64,000 nt of DNA from Blasia pusilla (GCA_050084515.1 CM114271.1:38254001-38318000); one strand, 5' to 3'. Shown: positions 23,388-39,780, numbered from the stretch's first letter. Notes: a model not told the origin generated them from the letters alone. Made by a program: numbers and translations.

Positions 23388-23707
23388 GGTGACAGATCAA
23401 AATTGAATCGTGGAGATCAGAAGAACTTCTTCACACTCGTTTCCGTTTCCCTTAATTCATAGTCGCTTCATCTCCCGTGAACCTGAAGATTGAAAATATT
23501 CATCTGAACTGAGCCCCTATGTATCGCGATGTCCCTCTCTCAAAAATCCAAATACCTGGGGCCGGCGGGAGATCCTATGATCAATGCCGTTAATATATGT
23601 GGCGCTACCCGTGGAGATCCCGTGAAGATCCGCCAATCTGGAATACCTTCCATGAATTCCAAAAGCCCCAATCCTTCATATACACCGATCTCAAAACTAC
23701 AACAAAA

Positions 23708-26700
23708 TCATGTGCATGTGGAACCATCCATATTCAAAAGCACTGATCTTGCATGTGTGTCTAGCTCATCTTGCAAGCCCAATCTCTTCTTTCTTGGTCT
23801 TGGCTTTGGAAAGGATGGTAACCTACTTGAGGTTCCATCCTGGGATGGACACAAGACTGTGTTATATCCCAATCCATGTTGTGTACTCTGTCTCTTTGCT
23901 TTTTCTGACCAACGCTCAATGTTGGACTTCACTCGTTTGACAGAATTATTGTTTTGGAAACCATCATTGTATGTCTGAAAGGGGTTTCCCGGTTGCTGTG
24001 TCAAGCCATTTCTAACAACAACTTTTGTTGTTTCAATCCGACCATTTATTTCCCTCAACATTTTAGACGCCATTCTTAAAAGCAAGTCACTACCATGGCA
24101 ATGATTTTGCAACTCAGAGTACAGTTTGTCCATAGTAGCCTCCATTTCTTGGGTTAAACTCGATAAATAAGATTCTTCGACTACTAGTGTTGTCTCAAGC
24201 GAAGGGCTTATACTCGTCTCTGTGTATGGAATTCATTCTGAAAGACACTTCAAATTCAAATAATCAGATTCTAGTTGAAACCTGAAGCATAAGTAATAGC
24301 CAAATTATTTCAATGTACTTGCACTACAAGATTTTGTATTAGTATTTAAAAGGAAACTTGGTATTTTGTTGAGATCGAGGAGGTCGCCGGAGATATGACT
24401 TTCAATAGATCTTGAATTCGTCACTGTCATTTTTAGTTGTGCAATTCCTCCCCATTTGGTGCCCAATCGTCTTCCAAGTATATTCACAAGGTCCTCTTCG
24501 TTGTAATCCTCTCGTAACAAAGCTGCAATCTAGAGAGAGATCTCATCATAGAAATCATGATACTTGCATTAGAATATGGACAATAAGACAATTTGTGGTA
24601 CCCAAAAAGGAAAACAAAAGTATTACTTACCATGTGCTTGCAGATGTTCCCCTTTAGGGACCAAGGACACTCACAATGACCCCATTTGGTGTCATAGTTG
24701 TATACTTCATACCATTTTGTTGGTATTGTTTGGCTCCTAACACGTGCCATCTTTACTTGCCCCCTTGATTCAATAAGCTGCACATCGCCTGTTGGGATTT
24801 CTCTTCCTTTCAATACTGCATTATTCACATATTGCTCTTCTATTGCGTTTTGTACAAAACCTCTTTTTTTCAAGTGAATGTGAAAATACCAAGCCTCTAC
24901 AAAACTGCTAAGCTTCCAAACTAGGTAGTCTCCTCTTCTTCGAGCAATACTCCTGTTGTCATTAGCAAGAACTGCTTTCATGCTTCCATGATATGCTTCA
25001 ATTGCAACGTTCGTGTCTTGGTTTGCATGAGGGTAGTCCCTTGCCACTTTCACCCACTTACCTATGCTCAAACAAAAATACATAGATTTATAATTAATCT
25101 AGACACTTGCAATATTAATATTCTAGAGAAAAAACCAAAGAAAATATCACTCATATACCGATTATGTAAGTATTGCAAATATATCGGAGAAACAAAGACA
25201 CCCACCTAATTTTGGCTCCCAATAAGTCCTTATATAGTTGATGAATTCAACTTCCTCTTTGAAGTCTGAATAGAATTGTTGTAGCAAGATCTTTGCATCA
25301 TCCAAAATCACACCTCTAGTGTATGTGCCACACCGATTTACGTACATAATTTCTCCTAGATGTCGTGACATGTGAGCTCTCATGATTGCACATCGAACCT
25401 TTCGTTTCAACTGCTTCAACCAGTCATGGCGTACATGCCAGAGACACAATATGATACTTGAGTTGGAAAATATTACCCTGCAAGTAAAGTTATTGGTGAG
25501 TTACAGCATGATTGAAAAAAAATACCCGGAATACCTTCAATGCATGTGACCAATATGCCTATGTAACAGAATGAAAAATCATATTGAAAAACAAAAACAC
25601 GGCTATGGAATGACCCTGTAGCAAGAGAATACTTCAATGCATATCCTTAATGTACCTCAATGCATTTTGCTTGGCGTTGGCAACGTCTACTATGATTGCA
25701 TTCGGCTCCCAATAGGGTTGTTGTCTTCTACATTTGGTTACCACTGCATGTAGCCATTTCACCAAGTGCACCTCCTTGGAGCTACTGGTCAAAATCCATG
25801 CTACAAGTATTCCAGTGTGGTGCTCATCAAACACTAAGATGGTATACAAAGGAAACTACACACAAAACTCCAACACATCAGGATTGTTACAAGTAGACAT
25901 GAAATTAAACTTTGCAAAATTTTATTTTGTGTACATATGAATAACGAGTAACGAACCTTGCTTCGAGTAGTGCCAAAAGTACTATCCATGCTAAGGACAC
26001 TGTTGTATCCGTATTTCACTATCAATTGCAATTGCCAAGCGCTCTGGAATCCCAATATGAAAGGTCTTGGATCATCAAAATAAGGCTCATAAAAGAAGAC
26101 CTTCTCTGGATAGAGGTTTACATAAGTACTCAAAGATTCATTTTCATCTAAACAAAACTGGAAAGTCTCCATATTCAAGGACTTCTTTGCATTTGAAGGA
26201 AATCATCCCTTGTCATACTCCCCTCAAAGTCAGGAGAGGTGTCAGATCTCATTTTAAGTATCATCCCATGCTCGCACATAATCTGGTGGGGCTTTATCCC
26301 GAGTCTAAACCTCTCCTTTATGTAACATATCAACTCCTTTGAGATCATAGGAGCATACATTTTAGGAGTGTCCAAACTTGTTGGGTCATTATTGCTGTGG
26401 CATGGCATCCCATCCTTGTCAACATGTAATCTATGTTTGTAAATGATCTTAGCCACATACATTGGAGCCTTGATTTCAGATACATAAAAGTGACAGAGAC
26501 ACCCTTGCTTCCAACTATCTCCCCGTACAATTTTTTGGGCACGAGGCCGACTACCTGGGCCTGATTTGGGAATGCTTGACCTGTATAAAAAGAGAGGAAT
26601 GCATCCCATCATACATAAATATAGTATCTCTCCAGGAGGGACAAAAGCAATGGAAATAAATTGAATGCAATATATACAAGAACAAAAGATGATTGATCAG

Positions 26701-27173
26701 CTTCCTTGTCTAACTTTCCTTGTTCCTATCATTACTCCACTTTAAAAAAATATACCACTTATCCCAGTTCACCTGCTCACAACCGATTGATGGAAGTGTC
26801 GCTTGTCTTGAGGTCCGTAAGCACAATAGTACATGGTGTATGATGATTCCTCGCCTTCGTCTTCTCCCAATCTTTCTCCTCTGCACCTGGATGTGCCCTT
26901 CCAAAAGCTCGTGGGGTTTACATTGTATCCATTACCCTCCCCGATAATGAAGTCCTCCAACCTATGCCAGGGGATATACGATGCATTATAGAGATCCCAA
27001 TGGAGATCTTTTGCTGATATGTATCCCATCGGCAAGTCTGCTTGGTGTTCCATCATATTCGTGGCTAGAATTCTGCTTGTCAATGCACTTCTATTTCCAT
27101 GCGTATTTTCCTCCACTTGTTCATGTGATGGAGGAAGGGTTGATGTCAAGTCAACAGGATTGTCGATATCCAT
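23708..27173 (-). pseudogene. MULE (Mutator-like) transposase, multi-exon, frameshifted
   Basis: The minus strand carries exon-like pieces separated by plausible GT-AG introns: N-terminus 27173-26791, an N-terminal domain at about 26583-26190 (GDSWKQGCLCHFYV then HKHRL-like sequence), the catalytic region 26178-25860 with SMDSTFGTTRSKV (first Asp), 25855-25650 with LVFDEHHTGILVAWILTSS and AIIVDVANAKQNALR, 25460-25205 with CLWHVRHDWL (the C2H signature of MULE transposases), and 25065-24640 ending in the SWIM finger CECPWSLKGNICKH (about 24683-24640). Downstream pieces at 24530-24310 and 24240-23708 give a basic C-terminus (PRPRKKRLG). Mutator-type transposases cut and rejoin DNA at long terminal inverted repeats. 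A frame change without a splice signal near 26185 argues that this copy is dead. Terminal inverted repeats were not located. Confidence 0.8.
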
Positions 27174-27269
27174 ACTTACCTAAATACAAGAATTTGATTA
27201 TAATGCATGAGAAAAGTCATATGATCTTCAAAAAAAAAAAAATACAAGTACCAAAATTAAATAAACAGT

Positions 27270-28640
27270 AAGATTGTGAGAAATGACGGAATGCCTTTCA
27301 ATACTACAGATTCTACTCTCCTTTACAAGTATCACAGAAAATGGGATGAATGTTCATAATGTAAGCACACAAAGATCCTAAAGAAAAAGTCAATTTAACC
27401 CATAACAAAAAGTGATAAGGGGATGATGTCCTTTCTTGAACATACCCCTTTAATTCCCTACCGTCATAGAAAATGGGTGAATGTTGGCAACATAAGCACA
27501 CACAGAGCCTACACAGAAAGTAAACTTAACCGATAGTACTAAATCAAAGCTCAAATATGATAGCCATCGAACAAAAATCCTTAAAATACATACTAGACAA
27601 AAAACAAGCTCAACCATTCCAATATATCAGACAAATCATGTGATCCTCGACAAAAACCTCGAAAGTAATCAATGTCATAAAGTAATATAAGTGAGAGGTG
27701 ACGGAATACCTTTCGGCTGTACATATTCTACTCCTAAAGCCTTGCAATATAGATATTGTGAGTCCCTATATGGAAACTGAATTTTACCAACAATACCACC
27801 CTATAGTTCAAGTGACGGAATACCTTTCAGTAGTGCGTGGTATACTCCTAAAGCCTTAGATAATACCCAAATCATCAAGCATGCTTTTCAAAAGACATGA
27901 GTGTAACATAGTCTTCTCTAGTTGTTGTAGTGATTTAATTTTCAAAACATACGCCTTGACTCTTCTACTTCCTTTACTCTCCTACTGTCGTACAAAAAGG
28001 ATTAATGTCTACAATATAGATACTCTAAGTGCCTATATGGAACTTGAATTTTACTTAAAATACCACGATAAAGTTGAAAAATTATAGGCATCTTCCAATA
28101 TAACAAGGCATGTAATCAAACTAAAAAAGTAGTAGACAAACACTAAGAGTGTGAGATATGTCAGAATACCTTTTGGCAGTACATGCTCTAACAGAAATCC
28201 TATAAGTACCTAAAACTTACTCATCTGAAGAGTAGAAAAAATCAAAATCGATTATTGGTGTATGGAGTGAGGATGAATGAATCCCGCAAATACCAAAGAA
28301 AGACCAAGAGTATTAAGATGAAAAGACACCTTCAAGATAGATTTTCTCTATTTTCTAACAATTGGAGTGAGATCATTCTCACAATACACATTTTATAGTC
28401 GCCTACTGTCAAACAAACAAAGTCAAAAAATTAACAGTATGGTAGTGGCCTTGGCGGAAAGCCTTATGATATTACTATATCTGCTCCAAAAAACGCACTG
28501 TGATTGTGACATTGACGGAATACTTTCTGGTAGTACTATGTCTAATCTGAAAGCTCCATTTCCAAGCAAAAGCACATGTTTGCTTCACATGACAGGAGTG
28601 TTACAGACTAGTTTCTATCATTGAGAGTGAGGTCATTCTC
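27270..28640. repeat. Dispersed short repeats around TGACGGAATACCTTTC
   Basis: The motif TGACGGAATACCTTTC followed by a loosely conserved AGTACAT..TCTACTCCTAAAGCC recurs at about 27282, 27708, 27818, 28155 and 28510, in the same orientation. The rest is AT-rich and non-coding. This is the spacer between the MULE start and the zinc-finger pseudogene. Confidence 0.6.
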
Positions 28641-29051
28641 AACCTCACGTTTACACTCCTAATTTCACAAAAAATGTGAAGAAAGAACATCTAAAGACAT
28701 GGAGTTCGTACATCGAATCTTATTTAATCTACAATACTAAAAGAGAGCTATTCGTACCCTCCTAAAAATAAGTCTTGGAGACCATAAACCATACTATTAG
28801 CCTGTATAGAGTTGGAGTCACAAATATTACTCTATGCATAATTATAAAATGATATAAAGGAATCTCTGTAAGAAAGATCTCCCAATTTTCGGCCATGTGA
28901 AACCAAAATCCGCTCCAACCTGAAAAAAACACATCAATAAAACTTATGAATTATCAACAGAACTTTGTTATCCAAAATGATCTCCTCAACATGTTGAAAG
29001 AAAAAAACTAACAAAAGAATGCTCTCATTAACAAAATTAAAAAAATGTTAC

Positions 29052-31999
29052 CTAATTCTTACGCCGCTTTCGCCCCATTATTGATTTGCCATATACATTC
29101 TTCCTTTTTGCCCGTCGAGTGGGTGGTGTAGCCAACATATCTTGAAGGACCTCTGACCTTGTCTTCCCTAGTTCTCTACACTCCTCCATAGTGGGAGATA
29201 ACCCCGTGTGTCATGGAATATTCTTGGGCCTTATGTCCATGTCATCCACAAGAAGATCCATGTTTGTCTCCGCCATGATTTGAGTGACATGAAGTTGGCA
29301 GGCATTTGGAAAATCTCTTTCCACCTCCCCGCACTTGGCAGCATTGGCTACTTGGCTTGTGGGTGGAGGAATACCCCATTCATCGTTGATCTCATGGAGA
29401 TCTCTTAGAATCTGGCTATCAGAAATTTGATCAATGGGATCCATATCATCCAATGAAGCTAACCCCTGCCGTGTACATTGTCCTCCTCTCCATTCTGCAT
29501 TGATACCCTATTCTTTCCCTTTCTATTTCTTGGTACATATGAAGAAGCAACCTTCAAAAGATTCTTCCTCAAAGAATTAAGGTCATGGGTAGAAGGTCTC
29601 TCAATGTATGAATCTCCAATAATAGGATCACCATCATCACTAGCCAAACCTCCTTTGGATGTCTCATGACAATCCAAAGCACTACCAATGGGGGTAAAGA
29701 AAACATCATGTGTAGAGATATGGGATATACTATCATTTATGCATCCCACTTGGTTATACAAAGTCTCTACAATACCCACAGTGTCAACTACAACATCTCC
29801 TAAATCATCCACTTTATGAGTTCGTGCCATTTCCTCCATATTACCCTCCGACATCTCTGATGGAACTCTGGATGTGCTCGAAATAACTTCTGTATGATGA
29901 TAAATATCACCTCCGGTATTTCCAATCTCACCATCATCCCCACCACCACCACATCCAATTGCTGGAATGCCTTTCTCCAAACTTGCAACACTAAAAGGTA
30001 CTCCGAGACTTCCCTCCACAACTCCAATTGAATGTACAATGTCTACATGCAAGGGAGCAGACTCACCAAGACATTCCCCATCCACAAGAGAGCTACCTTG
30101 CAAATTCACCTCAACATGGGGAGACCCAATGCCATATTCACCACCACACACAATAGCTGGAATGCCTTCCACAACTGCAGCAAGAGAAGGTACTCCAAGG
30201 CCAACCTCTGGTAGTCCAACTGAAAGTAAAGTCTCTATATCCAAGGGATAAGACTCACCAACACGTTTCCCATCCACATGAGAGCTACCCTTCAATATCT
30301 CTCCTTGTGTCAAGTTAATCTCAACATACGGAGACCCAACACCAGCACCATCACACACACTGGCTGGAATACTTTCCATCATTGCACCACTAGAAGATAC
30401 TCCAATAACAACCTCCGGTACTCCAACTGAAAGTAAAGTCTCTTCATGCGAGGGAGGAGACTCACCAACATATTCCACGGCCACATAAGAGCTACCCTTC
30501 AAGATTTCTCCTTGTGGAAGGTTCATCTTGACACATGAAGGGCCAATGGACACATTACAACTTCCGGGTGTTGGAATAGTTTCCTATACATCAGTAGTAC
30601 ATGGTGGAAATTCTAGACCAACCTGGTCTTCAACCATCACACAAGGGGCCTCAATAGGGGAAGAAGAAGGGGCAGTACCCGATATTCTTTTTGCTCCCTT
30701 CTTCAAGGACTTGGATACATGTGGAAGCCCAACCTTGGAGCAAGATTCACCTCCCATAGATTTGGTGTGCTCTCTGACCTTTCTAACTTCTTCCACATGC
30801 GTCGAAACAATATGGTCCTCCCTACTCTCACCAAAATCTTCTACACTCCTTGCTGTAAACTTCTCAACAATAGGCTTAGAAGCCAACTTACTTCGCCTCT
30901 TTGGGCGCAAAACCTGAAAACCACTAATATCATCACATTCATCTCCATGAGAGGTGGGAGGTGGTTTGCTAGAGCTACTCCCTATTGTAGATTTATGTAC
31001 ATTCCTCCTAGACCGATCTAAATCTACATCCCTCTTCTCCCTTGGGACATACTTGGAAGCTCTTTCTTCACAAACCTCTTTGACCTCCTCCAAGTTTCTT
31101 CCCTCCAACCATTCATTCCATTGCTGTTTAGCCATGAAATCGGAGTACTTGGCTTGATCCCTTTCAAGCCAAACCATTGGGTTCTGTTTCTTACGAGAAA
31201 TCCAAGCTTGTGTCTCCTTCAATTGCTTAGATCTCTCATCTGAAAAAATGGCAAGAAGCACACCCAAACACACACCCCCTTTCTTCTCCTCTACTCCCCA
31301 AAGTTTCTTCACCAACTCCAAATGAACAAAGTAATTCTTCCCCCTCCCAATCTGGTCTACAGAACCAGGTTTACTAGCTCTCTCAATGGCAACCAAGCAT
31401 GCTGAGACTGTCATATCCATCGTTAAATTGCTTTCACCGCACTTTCAAACTTTCACAAGACACGTGTTGTACTTTTCTCTATCCAATAAGTCATCCCAAT
31501 CTTGGATACCAAGGCACTTGGGGAGATCACACTCCATTAAAGCAAGCAATGCTGGCTTCTTGAACAAGTGTGGTATGACAGGATCTCGTTCCATTGTCAA
31601 CCATGTCTCAGACCAATGTTGTCTAAATCTGTATAATTTTTCCCTCTTCATCTTTTCTAAACGCCCAATAGCATCTCCTGATTTTCTCATCAAATCTTTC
31701 TCTCTTTGCTTCTCACTAATGTTCCTCTTACGACCCTTCACAGGGTCGTCAGGATGCCTATCGGCATTTTCCAAAGGTACTTAGTAACTTGGGTGCAAGT
31801 GAGGGTGCTTCTTAGTCAAGTGCTGATTGCACTTTGTTTTGTTCTTTGCAGAGTAAATACGACTACAAACTAGACACATCCACTTTGTGCCATCATGCAA
31901 ATACCTCCAATAGGTATTTTCCCCCAATGGAACGCCACAAACTACCCGGGTGGAAACTGAGGTCGGGGTAGCCATGGGAAAAGAAAACCTGAAACACAT
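29052..31999 (-). pseudogene. Long zinc-finger protein gene closed by in-frame stops
   Basis: A single minus-strand frame from 31999 to 29459 (847 codons) stays open except for three stops, TAA (31781), TGA (31445) and TAG (30584). After a one-base frame change near 29470 it continues through one more TGA (29211) to a final TAG at 29052. A CAG|G acceptor lies just before the first ATG (MATPTSV, 31975). The protein would start with a BED-like finger (CLVC, then HLTKKHPH, about 31875-31795), followed by a basic helical region, a ~280-residue Lys/Arg-Glu-rich part (31420-30584), a repeat region and a very basic C-terminus (RAKRKNVYGKS, then GRKRRKN). I do not know the family. It lies upstream of the MULE on the same strand and may be its second gene or a dead host gene. 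Confidence 0.6.
29960..30560 (-). repeat. Three coding tandem repeats of about 70 residues
   Basis: Within the zinc-finger pseudogene a ~210-bp unit occurs three times, each reading G(S/P)..V..NL..GE..KGSS..V...GES, then ETLLSVG.PEV..GV.S, then E.IPA.VC. A partial fourth unit lies on the other side of the TAG at 30584. The repeats are alike at DNA level too, so they expanded recently. Confidence 0.8.
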
Positions 32000-33790
32000 T
32001 CAAGAAAGTATCACAAACCATGAAATGAACATGTTCCAAAGGGATAAAACCTAACCAAACCCAATATTTGTAGGCAATGAAACTTCCCACTAAGTATCTG
32101 ATGTGAAATGAATTTCCAAAACTTGGTATTCTTCTAAAATCCCCCTTGCTTTAAAAGCTGGAATACTTTCCATTCCTCCCTCAACCACGTTGCTCAAAGG
32201 TGAGTATCAATCTACAAGAGGAGAGAATGCAACGGTTCCAAAAAATTCGGCAATCAGTTGTAGCTCAAAAACTACCCATCTGAACTACTTTTTCCATGTG
32301 AGGTTTCACAAAAGTATGTTTAGAGACTAATTTCCATCTCAAATTATTTCCTCCATCAGCATTAGAGAGTGGTGAAGCAAATTTCTATTTGTCAAGCTAC
32401 ACTAGAGTTTTCCTTCAACTTGTTTCATGACGTATCTTCATGGAAGCAGGCAATGTAACTTTAATGACCTCACCATTTCGGGTGGGCTCCCAAGCAGGCT
32501 GCTCTGCATTCTTTGACTATGGTGAACACCCAAGTTGAGAGCTCCTCTTATTATTTGTGGGGTTTTTGCACGTGTCATACCAAGATTTTTTAAAGTGCGC
32601 TACATCGGGCAAACAACACTATGGAGTGCTGCAGGTTTTGGTCTCTTTCTGGGAGCCGAGAGTTTCATTCATTGTGGAAACCAGAGTTAGAGATGAATGT
32701 GAGTACACACATAACATATCGGGCCCTCTACAGTGTTCACAAATTTCACGGTCAGACAGAATGTGATTAGGTACTAAAAAATTAGATTATTTGTTTGAGA
32801 CAAGCTATAGGAAAGCGGTAACCGCTACCGGTTAGAACTCAAAATTTGGATTGAAAATTAATGTTATATGTCATCCGATTAGACAAAAAAATCATCTACA
32901 ATTGGTTCATGTTTGGCGTTAGTTGAATCCTGTTGAGAATATGTTCATCTTTCGTAGGGGTTCTTGACCGCATGCGAGATTCATTACATCTCTCCCACGT
33001 TGGAATTCTACTGTACAGTGTTGGGTGGATGGTTGTGGATTATTTTCAAATGGTTAGTATACATAATTACAAGAATGTTGTGGGCAGAGGAAGCAAACAG
33101 AGCTGCTATTACATTGATCTCCTATAGCTAGTTGTGTCAAATCGGGCGATGCTTTACATGGAAAGATGCGGATCAAGGCAATTGGGAACGATAAGCATCA
33201 AAATCATGGAAGTGTTGGATATCTTCCGAGACTTCCACGATATATGGACATCGGTGTTATTCAAACTGATTTCACCACTGCTTCCCGCTAACCATAGTCA
33301 GAGGATTCAGAGCAGAGCCCTGGAACGATAATGATCGAATCTTGGACATGTCAGCCTCAATGATTCACAAGGCGTGGGATACGGACATCCAAGCTTGGCG
33401 TTACATCTCTAGCTTTGGATTGCCTGTCAAAAATCATCACATGTCAAATACAATCTAGCCAGAAAGTTGCTATTTGAAGACGTGACGTTTCTCGAGTCAT
33501 TCCATTAATGTTCAGCTTCTTCTTTTCCGTTTTTTCTGGACTTTGCAAACGGGAAGACTAGTGCTGAGAGAGCACAGGGATTGGCAAAAGGAATTTTGGG
33601 GGCATTGAGACTCGCCCGATTTTAGGGACTTGTCCATAAATGAGGTACTTTGACTGTGGCATAGTAGGTCCACACAAATCTAAGCGCGACACTAACTGTC
33701 GTTTGTTCCCACTCTCTCATGAGTAATTAACAAATGCGCACTATGTATACGACTAGACTAGAATGATGCAGGTCATGTATCTACGGAAGC
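32000..33790. other. Spacer, no gene seen
   Basis: Mixed-composition sequence with short random frames. No motif was recognised. The upstream exon and promoter of the zinc-finger pseudogene, if any, should lie here. Confidence 0.4.
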
Positions 33791-36420
<2,630 letters not shown>

Positions 36421-36449
36421 AAAAAAAAGATTTTTTAAAAATTTTAAAT

Positions 36450-36485
36450 TTTGACGCGAGTGCATCGCATGGGCATTCTTACTAG
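36450..36485 (+). mobile_element. Helitron 3' terminus (plus strand)
   Basis: A GCGAGTGCATCGC hairpin-like stretch is followed by ATTCTTACTAG and then T. This is the Helitron 3' signature: a short palindrome a few bases before CTAG, with T as the flanking base. The same ending, ATCTTACTAG|T, closes the Helitron at 50457 on the other strand. The 5' end was not found. Confidence 0.5.
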
Positions 36486-38418
36486 TTTTGAATTATTTTT
36501 GGATCTATTAAAAAAAATTTCAAGAGGAATTCGAATCCTTCCAATTTCTTGGGGACAATTTTGCTCTTTTTCTCCTTTATTTCTAAAAATTTAGAAGGAG
36601 TAATTTTGGGAGAAAAAACTACTATGGACTTCACTCATCCATATGTCCTCCAACAAAACAAAACAAAACAAAAATTCTTCCTAAGATCTAGCTCCACTAT
36701 AGAAGGAAACTAATTTCCAAATGAGGAGAGGATCTTGAAAAGTTAGGAGGAAAAGAAAAATTGGAGTGGTATGAAGGAGAAAGAGGAATCTATTATTGGA
36801 GTTTCAATTATGAGACTCGTAAATGACTATTTGTGAGTTTGTAGAGTGTCAAGTTGCAAGTCTCATGTGACTCTAATGTTAGTCCTCATACTCACAAAGT
36901 GCGAGTCCGAGAAGCCAAAAATTTTGAGTTTGACTCGCAATCACATTTGCGAGTCCCTTGCGAGCTCAATATGAGTCATGGAAATCGCCACAGTTGAACA
37001 GTTGTGGTGACTTGCAAACCACTAGTCACTCGCAAAGCAATGTGGAATCACAATGGACTCACAAACTACCACTTATAATATACCCAAAATCTCTAGTAGT
37101 GGTAAATAAATAAATAAAATCGGTAATAGGTGTTGCCACTCCCTAATTAACGCAATTGCATGGTAAAATGGAAATCTATTTGGAATCTTCTTATATGGTC
37201 CAACCATGGATGGTAACAATCACTCAATGTTGAATGGAATCTTTAGGAGTTCTTTTAAGAAAGTAACATGATATTGAAAATTTCAATTATCATGTAGGAA
37301 AAAATAATTATCACGTCAATGAAAAACTCTCCAATTATTTTGGATACAGTATTTGAGAAGGTTCTAGTAAAAATCTACAAAAGATTTGAGTTTCCATCAT
37401 AATGATTACTTGGCTACTTTTTGTTGTTGGATTTTTTTCATGCCTATATTCATCCCTCACAATTTTTCCTCATGGTTTCTTCTTAGTTTCTTCTCCCCCT
37501 CCCCCCGACATTTCTAGTAGATTCCTCTATGTACATTTTCTATTGTCGCATCTTTTTGGTATACCCTTTCTTCTCTTCTTAGAGACACCTAAATACCCAA
37601 ATGATGATAAGATTCCCATTTAGGTGAATTATACCCCTAATACCTATCCTTGAGGATCTATACACTTTCTCCCACCTACATCTCCAACAATGTGATTATT
37701 TTTGTACCACATAACCAACGACTACAAGGGTTTGAATATTCCTTGTTATTGTATTGCAAATATATTTTTTCCAAAAGTGGCTAATTTGAAAGACCATTTG
37801 GAGTTGACTTTTCTTGTCTACTTTATGTGACTCCCCATAGCTTCGCAAGTCACCATTGGTTTGCGAGTTTGGATAATCGATTGTCGTTGCAATGACTTGC
37901 ATTAAGATTGCAATCAACTCGCAAACATGGGTGTGAGCTAGACTCGCACTTTGCGAGTTTGGGGATTCTTGTTTGATTTGCACAAGACCAAAACTTCCAA
38001 GTCAATCTGCAAGTGGAAGGATTTGTAGAGTGTGAGTTTTTTGTATGTCTTGAAACTCGCAAAGAGTAATTTTCTGGTCCCAAAACCAAAATCTTGACCA
38101 TAAGATTTCTTGTCGCCTCCTAATCGCATTGCTTTTGCTATTCCTCCTAACTTTCCAAGACTCCTCTCCCCATTTTGCCACTAGTTTCTTTCTATAGTGG
38201 AGGTAGGTCTTGAGTTTTTTGGGTAGAGTTTTTTTAAGGTCAAAGGACATATAGATGAATGAAGTTCATAGAAGTTTTTTTGCAAAATTTTTCATTCTAA
38301 ACTATAAGAAATTGAGGAGAAAAAAATTTTAAGCCATCCCTTAGAAAAGTTAGGATTTAAATCCCCCTTGAAAAAGTGGTTCATAGATCCAAAAATTAAC
38401 TCTAAACTAAGCTAGAAA
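36486..38418. mobile_element. Foldback-type DNA element with ~600-bp inverted arms
   Basis: Left arm (36486-37100) and right arm (37790-38418) are inverted, diverged copies of each other. Paired landmarks are TTTTTGGATCTAT at about 36497 and 38385, CATCCATATGTCC at 36637 against GGACATATAGATG at 38244, and CCACTATAGAAGGAAACTA at 36691 against TAGTTTCTTTCTATAGTGG at 38182. The inner parts of both arms are crowded with TTGCGAGT/ACTCGCAA and TTGCAAGT words. The central 37100-37790 has no coding sequence, so the element is non-autonomous. Which transposase family moved it is not clear from the sequence. Confidence 0.75.
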
Positions 38419-39780
38419 AAACTCGTTTGCAAGTGCCAAAAACCACTACTTTACAAGTCCTTTACAAGTCCAAAACTACTACTTAAACTTGCAAGAAACC
38501 ATGGTCTGGCCTTATTATTTTGCAAGTCAATTGCGACTCAATTTTTACAACTTATTTGCAACTACACAGACTCACAAGCATATGCAAATGCAACACAAAC
38601 CTACAAGTCATAAGTGAGTTCCATGTGAGTGTTTTGCATTTGAACCGTGGATGACTTGCTAGTGTAATAAGATGGATCTTCCGAGTCGCGTTGCAATGGA
38701 AATTGGATCACAAATTGCAAATCCATTGCAAGCATGGGATCCACAAATTTTTTAGTCCGGTGAAATTATACTGCAGCTCCCAAGACTCGCAAACTTGTTT
38801 CGAACATAGTAATGAACGACGCAATCTCAACTAGAGTTGGCCAACAAATCATGATAGAAGTCTCCATTGCATAGGATGTTTGTTTTTCCCTTCGATATAC
38901 TCCTTGCACTTTGGAGTCTGGACCAAACTTATCTCTCTCCCTTATTTCTAACGTATCTACATCTATTGTGGAGGTAAAGAAACATCCCTCGTACATACAC
39001 TAGTAACAATATGCTACAGATTATATTATAGTGGACACACTCAACCAATTTAAACATGGTGGCCAATGGAGGTTCCATCCGCATCATTGTCAAGTAGCTC
39101 TCATGCAACTTATGTTAGAACTACACACTGAATTACACACCAATGGCGGACTTCCTATGTCATTGTAATCCCCTCTATCATCGATCAAGTTTCTCATGCA
39201 ATTACAAGCCCAGACCTAGGGTCTCATGAATTCAAAGCCCATGTCAAGACCCTTATGTAAAGACTCTGAAATTTAACAACGTACACCCCTTAATACCCCC
39301 TTCTCAAATCATGGTGGTCTCATTGGACCGATGTAGGGTCATTCCTAACATTTCTATAGATTCTTTCCATCATCTCATAGAATTTGAATTTTGAACTAGT
39401 ACTGTTATTGTCCCCACTAAGAACAAAAGCAGATGTGAGGAGACAAGATTTCTCAACATATCAATTTCCATCTCATGGAGACTCCAAAACTCACTATACT
39501 AGTCCTTAGGTAATCCATTGAGGTGTTAGTATACCTTCTACATACCAAAAGAGTATAAAGAATGTTGTTTATCCAACTATCTAAATCTACATGTTACACC
39601 AAGCTTTAAATTCACAAGTGAAGGCGTCAAGCTCAATCTTAGCAGCATTCACCCTATTATTACCATGACTGACTCAATTCTTCAAACCCCACTACCAATT
39701 CTAGGTCTTCAAGGGATAAATAAGTACATTATCAACCTTACACATCCACTACTCTTGAATTGGCATGTTGACTTTTCTTT
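38419..39780. other. Spacer, no gene seen
   Basis: It begins with more TTGCAAGT/ACTCGCAA words (to about 38790), probably spill-over from a foldback relative. The rest has no coding signal. Confidence 0.4.
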
